Assembly (NCBI GenBank): GCA_002279825.1
Contig: NCCV01000002.1
Location: 105,148 to 169,147 of the forward strand
Source: Sphingomonadales bacterium 12-68-11
Lineage (GTDB): Bacteria > Pseudomonadota > Alphaproteobacteria > Sphingomonadales > Sphingomonadaceae
Direction of reading: 5' to 3'
Length of the DNA: 64,000 nt
The notes under the pieces are model-generated. The model worked only from the letters and a program-made list of their open reading frames with translations, had not been told where the DNA came from and searched no databases. The translations under genes and the position numbers were made by a program. Shown here one piece after another: positions 1-11,956 of this stretch. Numbering within the stretch: the first letter of the stretch is position 1; the number at the start of each line of letters is the position of its first letter.

Positions 1-176
1 CCGATCTGGAAATCGCCAGCTATGCGGCCGGCCGCGCCAGTGTCCAGGACGTGATCGCGGTACGTACGGCAGGGGTCCAGGCCGAACTGCTCGTTCTCGA
101 ACGCGAGGCGGAGGTCATGCGCGACGCCGTGCGCATCAACCTCACCTTCGGAGGGTCAGTCGATGCCGCTCACTAG
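1..176 (+). CDS. CusC/TolC-type outer membrane efflux channel, C-terminal end only
   Basis: Partial gene cut by the left edge; the frame is open from base 3 to a TAG at 174-176 and gives 57 residues. The heptad-like helical text (AGRASVQDVIAVRTAGVQAE) and the position directly before cusB and cusA fit the last periplasmic helix of a TolC/CusC-family channel, which carries metal ions across the outer membrane for a tripartite RND pump. Its stop overlaps the cusB start by 14 bp, so the two are co-translated. The family call rests on context plus a short helical tail; the diagnostic barrel is outside the window. Confidence 0.7.
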   Translation, partial: DLEIASYAAGRASVQDVIAVRTAGVQAELLVLEREAEVMRDAVRINLTFGGSVDAAH

Positions 177-1620
177 TCGACGCACCTTGGGGGCCGCAGC
201 GGCGGCTATCGCGCTGATCGCGGGGACCACCGGGTACTTCGTGGCCGAATATCGCGGCGACGCGAACAATGACGCGGGCGGCCGCCGCGTGCTCTATTGG
301 TATGACCCGATGGTGCCCAGCCAGCACTTCGAACAGCAGGGAAAATCGCCCTTCATGGATATGCAGCTAGTGCCTCGCTACGCTGACGAAGGCGAGGCCG
401 AGCCAGGCGTCCGCATCGATCCAGCGCGGACGCAGAACCTTGGTGTGCGCGTGACCACGGCGCGGATGGGAACGCTCGACAGTCGCTTCACCGCCACCGG
501 CACGATCGATTTCAACGAACGCGACGTAGCAATCGTGCAAGCGCGCGCGTCCGGCTTCGTGCAAAAGGTCCATGGCCGGGCCCCGGGCGATGTGATCGCC
601 GCCGGCGCGCCGCTCGTTGACCTCCTGGTGCCCGAGTGGGGTGGGGCTCAGGCAGAATATTTGGCGGTACGCCGCACCGGAGACGAAGCCCTGACCAGCG
701 CGGCTCGTCAGCGTCTGACCTTGCTTGGCATTCCGCCCGGCGTCATTGCGGCGGTCGAGCGCACCGGGCGCCAACAGAACGTGCTCACCGTCAGCACCCC
801 ATCGGGTGGGCTCATCAAATCGCTCGGGATACGGTCGGGAATGAGCGTAGCGGCGGGCCAGACGCTGGCCGAGATCAACGGGCTCGACACGGTGTGGCTC
901 AATGCCGCCATTCCCGAAGCCGTTGCGGGACGGCTGGCTGTTGGTCAGCCGGCGAATGCTACGCTCTCGGCCTACCCGGGTGCGGGGTTCCCGGGCCGGA
1001 TCGCGGCGATCCTGCCCACCGTGGCGGGCGAGAGCCGCACGCTCACAGCGCGCATCGAGCTCGCCAACCCAGGCGGACGCCTTCGGCCGGGAATGTTCGC
1101 CGAAGTCGCGCTTGGGGGCAGTGGACGCGCGGCACTGCTGGTGCCCGACGAGGCGGTGATCCGCACCGGCACCCGAGTGATCGTCATGCTGGCCTTGCCG
1201 GGCGGGCGATACCAGCCGGCGGAAGTGCGAACCGGCGCTACCGGCAACGGCCAGACGGAGATCCTCGAGGGATTGGCCGAAGGAGAGCGGGTCGTCACCT
1301 CCGGCCAGTTCCTGATCGACTCCGAGGCGAGCCTGACGGGGGCCCAGGTCCGTTCGCTCGGCCTAGCCAAGCCGGCCACGGCCGGAAGCCCGCAAGAGCT
1401 TTTCGAGGCGGACGGGGCGATCACCGCCATCGATGCCCGGAGCGTGACTGTCAGCCACGGTCCGGTCCCGGCGCTCAAATGGCCGGCGATGACGATGCGC
1501 TTCTTGGCCGAGCCCGCCCTGATCCGCGGCTACAAGCGTGGCGACCGCGTGCGGATTGCCTTCGACCAGCCTTCGGCGGGGCCGACCCTTCGCCGCATCG
1601 CGCGGATAGCGCAGCGGTGA
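163..1620 (+). CDS. cusB: CusB-type RND periplasmic adaptor with fused CusF-like copper domain
   Basis: 485 aa membrane-fusion protein linking the CusA pump to the outer-membrane channel for Cu(I)/Ag(I) export. An N-terminal membrane anchor/signal (about 10-28) precedes a heavy-metal-binding motif at about 46-72 (WYDPMVP ... [12 protein letters not shown]), typical of CusB. Barrel-sandwich, lipoyl and beta-barrel adaptor regions follow. The last 70 or so residues form a second module, GAITAID ... [10 protein letters not shown], the signature of the CusF copper chaperone, so a chaperone is fused to the adaptor. Longer than E. coli CusB (about 407 aa) because of this extension. The start overlaps the upstream channel gene and the stop overlaps cusA (GTGA). 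Confidence 0.93.
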   Translation: MPLTSRRTLGAAAAAIALIAGTTGYFVAEYRGDANNDAGGRRVLYWYDPMVPSQHFEQQGKSPFMDMQLVPRYADEGEAEPGVRIDPARTQNLGVRVTTARMGTLDSRFTATGTIDFNERDVAIVQARASGFVQKVHGRAPGDVIAAGAPLVDLLVPEWGGAQAEYLAVRRTGDEALTSAARQRLTLLGIPPGVIAAVERTGRQQNVLTVSTPSGGLIKSLGIRSGMSVAAGQTLAEINGLDTVWLNAAIPEAVAGRLAVGQPANATLSAYPGAGFPGRIAAILPTVAGESRTLTARIELANPGGRLRPGMFAEVALGGSGRAALLVPDEAVIRTGTRVIVMLALPGGRYQPAEVRTGATGNGQTEILEGLAEGERVVTSGQFLIDSEASLTGAQVRSLGLAKPATAGSPQELFEADGAITAIDARSVTVSHGPVPALKWPAMTMRFLAEPALIRGYKRGDRVRIAFDQPSAGPTLRRIARIAQR

Positions 1621-4600
1621 TCGCTTCGGTGATCCGCTGGTCGATTGCCAACCGGCTGGTGGTCGCTGTGGCGGCTGCGGCGTTGCTGGTGGCCGGGCTG
1701 CTCGCGGTGCGCGCTACGCCGGTCGATGCCTTGCCCGATCTGTCCGATACCCAGGTCATCATTCGGACCACCTATCCGGGCCAGGCCCCCCACATCGTCG
1801 AGAACCAGGTCACCTATCCACTGGCGACAACAATGCTGTCCGTGCCCGGCGCGAGAACGGTGCGGGCCTACTCGTTCTTCGGCGACAGCTTCGTCTACGT
1901 AATCTTCGATGAAGGGACCGACCTCTACTGGGCGCGCTCTCGCGTTCTCGAATATCTGAACCAGGCGCAGCAGCGGCTGCCAGAAGGCGCACGCTCCGCC
2001 ATCGGGCCCGATGCGACTGGAGTGGGCTGGGTTTATCAATACGCGCTCGTCGATCGAACGGGGGGGCATGACTTGGCCCAGCTACGCAGCATCCAAGATT
2101 GGTTCCTGCGTTATGAGCTAAAAAACATTCCCGGCGTCGCCGAGGTCGCCAGCATAGGCGGCATGGTGAAACAGTATCAGGTCGTGCTCGATCCCGTCCG
2201 TATGGCCGGTTACGGCGTGACGCACGGTGAGGCTGTCGAAGCTATCCAGCGAGCCAATCAGGAGACCGGCGGCTCGGTGGTGGAAATGGCCGAGGCCGAA
2301 TACATGGTCCGCGCCTCGGGCTATCTTCAAACCGTCGCCGATTTCTCGGTGATCCCCATTCGTGCCACGCCGGGCGGTGTGCCGGTTGTCCTTGGCAATG
2401 TCGCGACGATCCAGGTCGGGCCGGAAATGCGTCGGGGGATAGCGGAACTCGACGGCGAGGGCGAAGTGGCCGGAGGGGTGATCATACTTCGGTCTGGCGC
2501 CGATGCTCGCTCGGCCATCCGGGCGATCGAGATCAAGCTCAAGAGCCTGCGCGCCAGCCTGCCGCAAGGCGTCGCCGTGGTGCCGGTCTACGATCGCTCG
2601 ATCCTGATCGACGAGGCGATAGACAATCTCACCGGCAAGCTCATCGAGGAGTTCATCGTCGTCGCGCTCGTGTGCGCGCTGTTCCTTTGGCACGTGCGCT
2701 CGGCATTGGTCGCCGTGGTCACGTTGCCTCTTGGGGTCCTCGCTGCGTTTCTTGTCATGCGGGTGCAGGGCATCAATGCCAACATCATGTCGCTCGGAGG
2801 CATCGCGATCGCGATCGGCGCGATGGTCGATGCCGCCATCGTGATGATCGAGAATGCGCACAAGCAGATCGAGCATTGGCACGAAGCCAACCCCGAACGT
2901 CCGCTCGCCGGTGCCGAACGCTGGAAAGTGATCGGCGACGCCGCAGCGGAGGTAGGCCCGGCGCTGTTCTTCAGTTTGCTGATCATCACCCTGTCGTTCG
3001 TGCCGGTGTTCACGCTGGAAGCGCAGGAGGGCCGCCTGTTCGGCCCGCTTGCCTTCACCAAGACCTACACGATGGCGGCGGCGGCTATCCTCTCCGTGAC
3101 CTTGGTGCCAGTTCTGATGGGTTGGCTCATTCGAGGCCGCATCCCGGCCGAGCAGGACAATCCGGTCAACCGCTGGCTGACTTCCGCCTATCGTCCGGCG
3201 ATCGACTGGGTTCTGCGCCGGCCGAAAGCGACGCTCGTCATTGCCGGCCTTGTGCTCCTGACCACGGCCTGGCCCGCGACCCGGCTCGGCGGCGAGTTCC
3301 TTCCCGCGATGAGCGAGGGAGACTTGCTCTACATGCCGTCGGCGCTTCCCGGCCTCTCTCCGACGAAGGCGGCGGAATTGCTCCAGCAGACCGATCGGAT
3401 GATCAAGTCGGCGCCCGAAGTGCAAAGCGTGTTCGGCAAGGCGGGACGCGCGGAGACCGCGACGGATCCTGCACCGCTCGAAATGTTCGAGACCACCATT
3501 CACTTCAAGCCGCGCGATCAATGGCGGCCGGGGATGACCCCGGAAAAGCTCGTTGAGGAGCTGGACCGGACCGTACAGGTGCCCGGCCTGGCCAATGTCT
3601 GGGTGCCGCCGATCCGCAACCGCATCGACATGCTCGCCACCGGAATCAAGAGCCCCATCGGCGTCAAGGTATCCGGCTCCGACCTCGTCGAAATCGACCG
3701 GATCGCCCGCGAGGTTGAGCGTGCCGCAAAGCAAGTGCCTGGAGTAAGCTCGGCGCTGGCCGAGCGTCTCACCGGCGGACGCTATATCGATATAGACATC
3801 GATCGCGCTTCCGCCGCTCGATACGGTCTCAACATCGCCGACGTTCAGGAGATCGTCGGCGGGGCGATCGGCGGCGAAAACGTGGGCGAGACGGTCGAAG
3901 GGCTCGCGCGCTATCCCATCAACGTCCGCTATCCGCGCGAGCTTAGGGGCAATCTCGAAGCCCTGCGATCGCTGCCCATTCTCACGCCGGCCGGACAACA
4001 GATCACGCTCGGGTCTGTAGCGAGCATCGAAATCTCCGACGGACCGCCGATGCTCAAGACCGAGAACGGACGCCCCTCGACCTGGGTCTACGTGGACGTG
4101 CGCAATCGCGACCTGTCATCGGTCGTCGCCGACCTTCAGCAGGCCGTGGCTCGCGAGGTGAAGCTCTCGCCGGGGGTGAGCATCGCCTATTCGGGGCAGT
4201 TCGAATATCTCGAGCGTGCGGTTGCGCGCCTCGAACTCGTGGTTCCGGCAACCCTGGCGATCATTTTTCTGCTGCTTTTCGTCATCTTTCGCAGGGTCGA
4301 CGAAGCGGCCCTGATCATGGCCACGTTGCCCTTCGCGCTGACCGGCGGCTTCTGGACGATCTATCTGTTGGGTTACCACCAGTCGGTCGCCACCGGCGTC
4401 GGCTTCCTGGCGCTGGCGGGTGTCGCTGCGGAATTTGGCGTCGTCATGCTGATCTATCTCAAACACGCTTTGGAAAGGGTCGGACCCGATGCCTCGCTTG
4501 GAGAGGTCGCCAATGCCGTCAGGCTCGGCGCGCTCCAGCGGGTGCGCCCAAAGGCCATGACCGTCGCCGTGATCGTAGCCGGCTTGCTGCCGATCCTTGT

Positions 4601-4778
4601 CGGCTCCGGCGCGGGCTCGGAAATCATGCGCCGCATCGCCGCGCCGATGATCGGAGGGATGCTGACCGCGCCCTTGCTCTCGATGTTCGTCATTCCGGCC
4701 GGCTACCTGCTCATGCGTCGCCGACGGTCCCTGAACTCGTCGATTGGATCAAGCTCAACCACAGGAGAAGTAACGTGA
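1617..4778 (+). CDS. cusA: CusA-type heavy-metal RND efflux pump
   Basis: 1053 aa inner-membrane proton/metal antiporter exporting Cu(I)/Ag(I) from the periplasm or cytoplasm. I start it at the GTG overlapping the cusB stop: with this start the three metal-relay methionines fall at M573 (LLYMPS), M623 (PLEMFE) and M672 ([14 protein letters not shown]) and the proton-relay aspartate at D405 ([12 protein letters not shown]), the residue numbers I recall for E. coli CusA. Two blocks of transmembrane helices (about 15-35 and 340-540; about 875-1035) and two large periplasmic loops are visible. Length is normal for the family. An open frame continues far upstream inside cusB but is not coding there. 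Confidence 0.97.
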   Translation: MIASVIRWSIANRLVVAVAAAALLVAGLLAVRATPVDALPDLSDTQVIIRTTYPGQAPHIVENQVTYPLATTMLSVPGARTVRAYSFFGDSFVYVIFDEGTDLYWARSRVLEYLNQAQQRLPEGARSAIGPDATGVGWVYQYALVDRTGGHDLAQLRSIQDWFLRYELKNIPGVAEVASIGGMVKQYQVVLDPVRMAGYGVTHGEAVEAIQRANQETGGSVVEMAEAEYMVRASGYLQTVADFSVIPIRATPGGVPVVLGNVATIQVGPEMRRGIAELDGEGEVAGGVIILRSGADARSAIRAIEIKLKSLRASLPQGVAVVPVYDRSILIDEAIDNLTGKLIEEFIVVALVCALFLWHVRSALVAVVTLPLGVLAAFLVMRVQGINANIMSLGGIAIAIGAMVDAAIVMIENAHKQIEHWHEANPERPLAGAERWKVIGDAAAEVGPALFFSLLIITLSFVPVFTLEAQEGRLFGPLAFTKTYTMAAAAILSVTLVPVLMGWLIRGRIPAEQDNPVNRWLTSAYRPAIDWVLRRPKATLVIAGLVLLTTAWPATRLGGEFLPAMSEGDLLYMPSALPGLSPTKAAELLQQTDRMIKSAPEVQSVFGKAGRAETATDPAPLEMFETTIHFKPRDQWRPGMTPEKLVEELDRTVQVPGLANVWVPPIRNRIDMLATGIKSPIGVKVSGSDLVEIDRIAREVERAAKQVPGVSSALAERLTGGRYIDIDIDRASAARYGLNIADVQEIVGGAIGGENVGETVEGLARYPINVRYPRELRGNLEALRSLPILTPAGQQITLGSVASIEISDGPPMLKTENGRPSTWVYVDVRNRDLSSVVADLQQAVAREVKLSPGVSIAYSGQFEYLERAVARLELVVPATLAIIFLLLFVIFRRVDEAALIMATLPFALTGGFWTIYLLGYHQSVATGVGFLALAGVAAEFGVVMLIYLKHALERVGPDASLGEVANAVRLGALQRVRPKAMTVAVIVAGLLPILVGSGAGSEIMRRIAAPMIGGMLTAPLLSMFVIPAGYLLMRRRRSLNSSIGSSSTTGEVT

Positions 4779-5146
4779 AGAATGCAGCCCTACGGAACGT
4801 GATGCTGGCCGCCGTCGTGACGCTCTCGGCGTGTGGGCAGGAAGCACCCGCGCCGACCGAAGAACCGACCATGGCGGCGACGAGCGAAGCCGCGATGGGC
4901 GGCATGGCGATGTCTGCCGAAGCCAAGATGGCGCAAGGGACCGGCGTCGTGACCGCGATCGACACATCGGCCGGCACCATCACCCTCGACCACGAGGCAA
5001 TGCCCGAAATCGAATGGCCGGCGATGACCATGACCTTCTCGGTCAAGCCCGCAGTATTGGACGGCGTGAAGGTTGGCGACAAGGTCGCATTCGACGCCAG
5101 CATTCAAGGCAGCGCCGCAGAGGTAACGGCGATCTCAAGCCAGTAA
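4775..5146 (+). CDS. cusF: CusF-like copper-binding lipoprotein
   Basis: 123 aa. The N-terminus is a lipoprotein signal ending in LSAC (Cys at about 20), followed by a Met-rich linker and one CusF domain ([20 protein letters not shown] ... [12 protein letters not shown]). In CusF the Trp and two Met of the W-P-A-M-T-M strand together with an upstream His/Met bind Cu(I)/Ag(I); here the upstream site is DHEAM. It would hand metal to CusBA in the periplasm, anchored to a membrane. It starts at a GTG overlapping the cusA TGA, with a good AGGAG at 4763-4767. It duplicates the CusF domain already fused to CusB. Confidence 0.9.
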   Translation: MKNAALRNVMLAAVVTLSACGQEAPAPTEEPTMAATSEAAMGGMAMSAEAKMAQGTGVVTAIDTSAGTITLDHEAMPEIEWPAMTMTFSVKPAVLDGVKVGDKVAFDASIQGSAAEVTAISSQ

Positions 5147-5441
5147 GGTTGCGGGACGGGGGGTGTCTACTTTGGGCCTAGGGCGGACCGTCAGCCTTCG
5201 CCATGTCGTGTAAGAAGAGCGGACGGTCCGCTGACGGCCAGATGGGCCAATCGACTTTGCATCCATGCCAGCGCTTTACTGACGTGCCGTGGGGCACCTT
5301 CCTAGGTCGAAGGAGTCGTTGGAACTCGCTTCTGTATTTCCACGTCATAGGAAATAGGGAGTCAATCAAATCCGCCATGTGCTTCGTCCACATCGCGTCG
5401 ACTCCGGCGTGCACAGGGAGGCGTCGCGCGCCGCGGCGCGC
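5147..5441. other. Intergenic region between cusF and the copper ATPase
   Basis: About 295 bp with no convincing gene. Short open frames exist on both strands (78-80 codons) but lack family-like sequence and a Shine-Dalgarno sequence. It holds an imperfect repeat of GGACCGTCAGC around 5184-5260 and ends in a perfect 16-bp palindrome GCGCGCCGCGGCGCGC at 5426-5441, which abuts the -35 box of the downstream promoter. No U-tract terminator is visible after cusF. Confidence 0.5.
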
Positions 5442-5473
5442 TTGACTCCGTACTGCGGTACGGGGGTTAGGAT
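5442..5473 (+). promoter_or_regulatory. MerR-family (CueR-like) promoter and operator
   Basis: -35 TTGACT (5442-5447) and -10 TAGGAT (5468-5473) are separated by an overlong 20-bp spacer filled by a perfect dyad CCGTAC-TGCG-GTACGG (5448-5463). The long spacer plus a GTAC-N4-GTAC dyad beginning right after the -35 is the hallmark of promoters activated by DNA-untwisting MerR-family metal regulators (MerR, CueR, ZntR). It reads toward the copper ATPase, whose ATG is 56 bp beyond the -10. No MerR-family gene lies in this window, so the regulator must be encoded elsewhere. Confidence 0.82.
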
Positions 5474-5529
5474 TCCGAATCCGAGGGGTGGCGCCCTGGG
5501 AGCCGTAAAGAGCAAAGGAGACTTCGGCG

Positions 5530-7899
<2,370 letters not shown>

Positions 7900-8022
7900 C
7901 TGCCGGGTCTTGGCCGCCGCGAACTGGGCCTGGCGCGCTCCGTTGCGGACTGTCCCCGTCGCGGAACGAAGCACGGCGCAGGCGGTTGATCGCTTCGGGC
8001 AATGAGCGCTTGGTCAGCCATC

Positions 8023-8355
8023 ATGAGCCTTCGCCGGCTCCTTACGGCCGTTGTGGCCCTCTCGCTTCTCTGGGCGCCGGTCGCGCTGCAGAACGGCGCG
8101 GCGCTGGCGACGGCGCCCGCCGACCACAGCGAGCAGATAGTCAAGGGGCACTGCGGCGGCGACACGGGCAGCGACAAGTCTGGCCATGCCTCCGGCAAGG
8201 CCTGCTGCGCGGCCATGTGCATGGGCATCGAGACTCAGCCCCTGGCGGCAGCCGAGCCGCACGCGCTGATCGGGGCCCCGGCGTTGACCGCGGTCCGTCG
8301 CGGCGGCACCGGGTTCCTGGCCGAGCTGCCGACCCCCCCTCCGCGAGGCGGGTAG
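8023..8355 (+). CDS. Small exported Cys/His-rich copper-locus protein
   Basis: 110 aa from the ATG at 8023; an in-frame ATG at 8002 would add seven residues but the signal peptide reads better from MSLRRLLTAVV. After a hydrophobic signal (to about 30) comes a His/Cys-rich stretch with HCGG, HASGKACCAAMCMGI and a Pro-rich tail PTPPPRGG. Small secreted proteins of this plan often sit beside copper genes (CopL or DUF2946-like) but I cannot assign a family. It would be periplasmic and could bind copper through the CC-x3-C cluster. It sits between the P-type ATPase and the multicopper oxidase. Confidence 0.6.
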   Translation: MSLRRLLTAVVALSLLWAPVALQNGAALATAPADHSEQIVKGHCGGDTGSDKSGHASGKACCAAMCMGIETQPLAAAEPHALIGAPALTAVRRGGTGFLAELPTPPPRGG

Positions 8356-8597
8356 CTCACCGGTACGGAACCCGCGAGGCAAGGGCCGGAACCGTCCGGC
8401 TGCGACCGTCCCGGCGCTCGGGCTTCTTCTCCCCGAGAGATCGCGTGGCGACCGCGGGCAGGGATATGACCGGCTTGCCGGCGAACCGCTGCACGGCTCC
8501 ATCCACGTTGCAGCGTCACGCTGCAGGCGCCGGCTTCCGTCAACCGCACTGAATCCGCTCAAGCCAACGGGGCCAACCAGGCCCACAAGGATCGTCC

Positions 8598-10715
8598 ATG
8601 TTCGAAACACATCCATTTTACCGGCGCGACGTCCTCCGCGCGGCCGCGCTTGGCGGGGGCGTCGCCGCCCTGTCGGGGATCGTGCCCGCCTGGGCGCAAC
8701 CGGTCTCGCGCGGGACGGTGCCCACGCTCCCGACGCTGACCGGAGGCGATATCTCGCTGACCGTCGGCGAAGTGGCGCTGCGCGTCGATGGCAAGGTCGC
8801 CCGCGGCATCGGGATCAACGGCACGGTGCCGGGACCGCTCCTGCGGCTCAGGGAAGGCCAGACCGCCCGCCTGCGCGTGACCAACGCGCTGACCGACCGC
8901 GCGAGCGGTGACGATAGCACCTCGATCCACTGGCACGGCCTGCTGGTGCCGTTCGCGATGGACGGTGTTCCCGGGATCAGCTTTCCCGGAATCCGCGCGG
9001 GCGAGACCTTCGATTACGCGTTCCCGATCGTGCAGTCGGGCACCTACTGGTACCACAGCCATTCCGGCTACCAGGAGCAGGACGGGGTCTACGGCCCGAT
9101 CGTGATCGAGCCGGCAGGAGCCGAGCCCGTTGCCTACGACCGCGAGCACGTGCTGGTCCTTGCCGACCACAGTCCGATGCGCGGGGCGACCATCTACCGC
9201 AAGCTCAAGCAGATGGGCGGCGGCTACTTCAACATGCAGCGCCTGACCCTGTCCGGCCTGCTCGCCGGGCGCGACCTGTCCGCGAGCGAGCGGCGCGACT
9301 GGGCCCGCATGCGGATGGACCCGGCCGACATCTCCGACGTCACCGGCTCGACCTACGACTTCACCGTCAACGGCTGGGGCCCGTTCGATAACTGGACCGC
9401 CCTGTTCACACCGGGCGAGCGCGTTCGCCTGCGGATCATCAACGCCGCGGCCCAGACCAACTTCAACGTGCGCATTCCCGATCTCGCCATGACCGTGGTC
9501 CAGGCCGACGGACAGAACGTCCGGCCGGTCGAGGTCGACGAGTTGCAGATCGGGGTTGCCGAAACCTACGACGTCGTCGTCGCCCCCGGCGACCGCGCCT
9601 ATACTTTCGTCAGCGAGGCGATCGACCGCTCGGGGCTGGGCCGGGCGACCCTGGCCCCGCGCGAAGGTATGTCGGCACCGGTGCCGCCGCTGCGCCCGCG
9701 TCCGCTGCTGACCATGAAGGACATGGGCATGGACATGGACATGGCTGGAACGGACCATGCGGGCATGGCCGGCATGGAGGCGCCCGGCGCGCCCCGCCCC
9801 GCCGTCGTCCGCGGGGTCGATCCTTCCGCCGAGCAGAATGCCTCGCGCAACCTATGGAGGCTGACCGGCTGGACCGGACCCGCGACAACGGCGGTGGCTA
9901 CGACCACGGGGATGGACCGCTCCGGGATGGACAAGGCGGCGGTGCCGGCCGGGACAGTCGATCATGCAGCGATGGGCCACGCCCCGGCGACCCAGGCGAC
10001 GCCCGTTGACCACGCGGCGATGGGCCATGCGCCCGCCGCCGCCGCGCCCGAGGCGATGCCGGGCATGGATCACACGGGAATGGCGCCGGCAGCACCGGCA
10101 GTGGACGCCATGCCCGGGATGGACCACGGCGCCGGCCGGATGGCCCACGACATGCGCGACTTCCGCAACGCGCCCCAGGTTCGCGAGGGACCGGGCGTGC
10201 AGTCGATTTCGCCGATGCCCGCCGACCGCACGGGGGACCCCCCGGTCGGGCTCGAGGGGCTCGGCCATCGCGTGCTCGTCTACCGCGATCTCGTTGCGCT
10301 CGAGCGCAACCCGGACGCGCGCGCTCCCTCGCGCATGCTCGAACTCCATCTCACCGGCAACATGGAGCGTTACATGTGGGGGTTCGACGGCATGAAGCTC
10401 AGCGACCCAGCCGACCCGATCCCGTTCCGGCTCAACGAGCGCGTGCGGGTGACGCTGGTCAACGACACGATGATGCCGCACCCGATCCACCTGCACGGGC
10501 ACTTCTTCGAGTTGGTGACCGGCCACGGCGCCCATGGTCCGCGCAAGCACACGATCAACGTTCCTCCCGGCGGCAGGATGACCTTCGACCTGACCGCGGA
10601 CGCGGCCGGAGACTGGGCGTTCCACTGCCACAACCTCTACCACATGACGGCGGGGATGATGCGCGTCGTCACCGTTCGGCCAGTTGCGGGAGATACCCAG
10701 AATGAAGCGTCGTAA
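8598..10715 (+). CDS. copA: Multicopper oxidase CopA/PcoA
   Basis: 705 aa periplasmic cuprous oxidase converting Cu(I) to less toxic Cu(II). A twin-arginine signal (YRRDVLRAAALGGG) implies folded export. Copper-site motifs are complete: HWHG (N-terminal), HSHSGYQEQ, then HPIHLHGHFFEL and HCHNLYHMTAGMM at the C-terminus. Between about 370 and 510 is a Met/His-rich insert with repeated MDHTGM, DHAAMGHAP and MPGMDH units, the usual Cu(I)-collecting domain of CopA, here long. A Shine-Dalgarno AAGGA lies ahead of the ATG. copB overlaps its end, so the two form an operon. The name copA is shared with the unrelated ATPase upstream. Confidence 0.96.
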   Translation: MFETHPFYRRDVLRAAALGGGVAALSGIVPAWAQPVSRGTVPTLPTLTGGDISLTVGEVALRVDGKVARGIGINGTVPGPLLRLREGQTARLRVTNALTDRASGDDSTSIHWHGLLVPFAMDGVPGISFPGIRAGETFDYAFPIVQSGTYWYHSHSGYQEQDGVYGPIVIEPAGAEPVAYDREHVLVLADHSPMRGATIYRKLKQMGGGYFNMQRLTLSGLLAGRDLSASERRDWARMRMDPADISDVTGSTYDFTVNGWGPFDNWTALFTPGERVRLRIINAAAQTNFNVRIPDLAMTVVQADGQNVRPVEVDELQIGVAETYDVVVAPGDRAYTFVSEAIDRSGLGRATLAPREGMSAPVPPLRPRPLLTMKDMGMDMDMAGTDHAGMAGMEAPGAPRPAVVRGVDPSAEQNASRNLWRLTGWTGPATTAVATTTGMDRSGMDKAAVPAGTVDHAAMGHAPATQATPVDHAAMGHAPAAAAPEAMPGMDHTGMAPAAPAVDAMPGMDHGAGRMAHDMRDFRNAPQVREGPGVQSISPMPADRTGDPPVGLEGLGHRVLVYRDLVALERNPDARAPSRMLELHLTGNMERYMWGFDGMKLSDPADPIPFRLNERVRVTLVNDTMMPHPIHLHGHFFELVTGHGAHGPRKHTINVPPGGRMTFDLTADAAGDWAFHCHNLYHMTAGMMRVVTVRPVAGDTQNEAS

Positions 10716-11868
10716 GCTCGTGCTCGCCGGCGCCGCCTGGCTCGCGATCGCGGCTGGGGCACCGGCCATCGCCCAGGAGGCGGACCCGCATGCAGGCCAT
10801 GCCACGGCCCCGGCCGGGTCCGACCCCGCACCCCCGCCGACCCCGGCGGCCGACCCTCACGCGGGGCACGCCATGCCGGCGCAGCCGGACGCGGCGGAGC
10901 CGACCGCCGATCCCCATGCCGGACACGCCATGCCGGAGGCGCCTGCGCCGGAGCCGGCATCCGGGGTGGCCGAAGCGGCGGCGGATCCCCACGCGGGGCA
11001 TGTGGAGCCGTCAGCCTCGGCGCCGCCGGAGACCGGCCCGCATGGCGGACACGCCATGTCCGGGGCTCCCGCGGGTGACGTGGGGGCGATGCCGGTAGCG
11101 GACGCGCCCGCCGGGACCGATCTGCCCGCCGGCGATGCGCCGCCGCCGCCGGTTCCCACCGCCAGCGCGGCGGATGCGGTCTACGGCGCCGAGGCCATGC
11201 ACATGGGGCGCCATCATCTGGCCGAGTTCCACGGAGGGCAGAAGCTCTACCGGGTCATGCTCGACACCGCCGAGGCGCAGCTGCGCGAAGGCCGCGATGG
11301 GTTCGCATGGGATGCCGAGGCATGGTACGGCGGTGACCTCGACCGGCTGTGGCTCAAGAGCGACGGCGAAGGCGCAATCGGCGGGTCGATCGAGAAGGCC
11401 GAGGTCCAGGCGCTCTACAGCCGGGCGCTCGACCCCTACTTCAACCTCCAGGGCGGGGTGCGCTACGACGTGAGGCCCGATCCCTCGCGGGCCTATGCCG
11501 TGATCGGCATCGAGGGTCTCGCGCCGGGCTTCTTCGAGGTCGAGGGCGCGCTGTTCCTGTCGAACGAGGGCGAGGTCATGGCCCGGATCGAGGGATCGTA
11601 CGATCAGCGCATCACCCAGCGGCTGATCCTCCAGCCTCAGGCCGAGCTCAACTTCGCCGCGCAGGACAGTCCCGAGATCGGGGTCGGCTCGGGCCTCTCG
11701 GATGCCGAAATCGGCTTGCGGCTGCGCTACGATGTCCGCCGCGAGTTCGCCCCTTACGTGGGCGTGCAGTATCGCCGCGCGTTCGGCGAGACCCGCCGGA
11801 TGCTGCAAAGCCAGGGTGAAGACGCCGGAGGCTGGAGCTTCCTTACGGGCATCCGCGCATGGTTCTGA
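10702..11868 (+). CDS. copB: Copper resistance outer membrane protein CopB
   Basis: 388 aa from the ATG at 10702, which overlaps the CopA stop; a TTG six codons upstream is a worse start. A signal peptide (MKRRKLVLAGAAWLAIAAGAPAIAQ) is followed by a long low-complexity metal-binding segment with DPHAGH repeated four times plus a GPHGGH variant, interleaved with Pro/Ala. The C-terminal half (from about 165, YGAEAMHMGRHHLAEFHGG) is the conserved CopB/PcoB beta-barrel ending in Trp-Phe. CopB acts with CopA in the outer membrane to sequester copper. The repeat section makes it longer than PcoB (about 300 aa). Confidence 0.94.
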   Translation: MKRRKLVLAGAAWLAIAAGAPAIAQEADPHAGHATAPAGSDPAPPPTPAADPHAGHAMPAQPDAAEPTADPHAGHAMPEAPAPEPASGVAEAAADPHAGHVEPSASAPPETGPHGGHAMSGAPAGDVGAMPVADAPAGTDLPAGDAPPPPVPTASAADAVYGAEAMHMGRHHLAEFHGGQKLYRVMLDTAEAQLREGRDGFAWDAEAWYGGDLDRLWLKSDGEGAIGGSIEKAEVQALYSRALDPYFNLQGGVRYDVRPDPSRAYAVIGIEGLAPGFFEVEGALFLSNEGEVMARIEGSYDQRITQRLILQPQAELNFAAQDSPEIGVGSGLSDAEIGLRLRYDVRREFAPYVGVQYRRAFGETRRMLQSQGEDAGGWSFLTGIRAWF

Positions 11869-11881
11869 GGAGCCAACCGAT

Positions 11882-11926
11882 ATGAGCAACCACGGCGGTC
11901 CCGCCCCGAGCGGACACGGTCACTGA
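11882..11926 (+). CDS. Possible 14-residue His-rich peptide between copB and the DUF305 gene
   Basis: A tiny frame encoding MSNHGGPAPSGHGH, too short for normal gene calling. It has a proper GAGGAG (11867-11872) about 9 bp before its ATG and starts 14 bp after the copB stop, then the next gene's own Shine-Dalgarno follows 17 bp after its stop. Three of its fourteen residues are His and the sequence resembles the PHAGH repeats of its neighbours. It may be a translated spacer, a leader peptide, or a small metal-binding peptide; expression is unproven. Confidence 0.35.
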   Translation: MSNHGGPAPSGHGH

Positions 11927-11956
11927 CGTCGCTTGAGGCCAGAAGGAGAGAGTATC

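Noticed and set aside
636..1616. Upstream extension of the cusA frame
   Set aside because: Lies wholly inside cusB; residue numbering of the metal-site methionines fits the start at 1617.
2118..3998. 626-codon open frame antisense to cusA
   Set aside because: Composition is Arg/Gly/Asp-rich shadow text of a GC-rich gene; the sense strand encodes a complete CusA with all key residues.
5178..5445. Two 78-80 codon frames in the cusF-copA gap
   Set aside because: No Shine-Dalgarno, no family-like sequence, and one runs into the MerR promoter.
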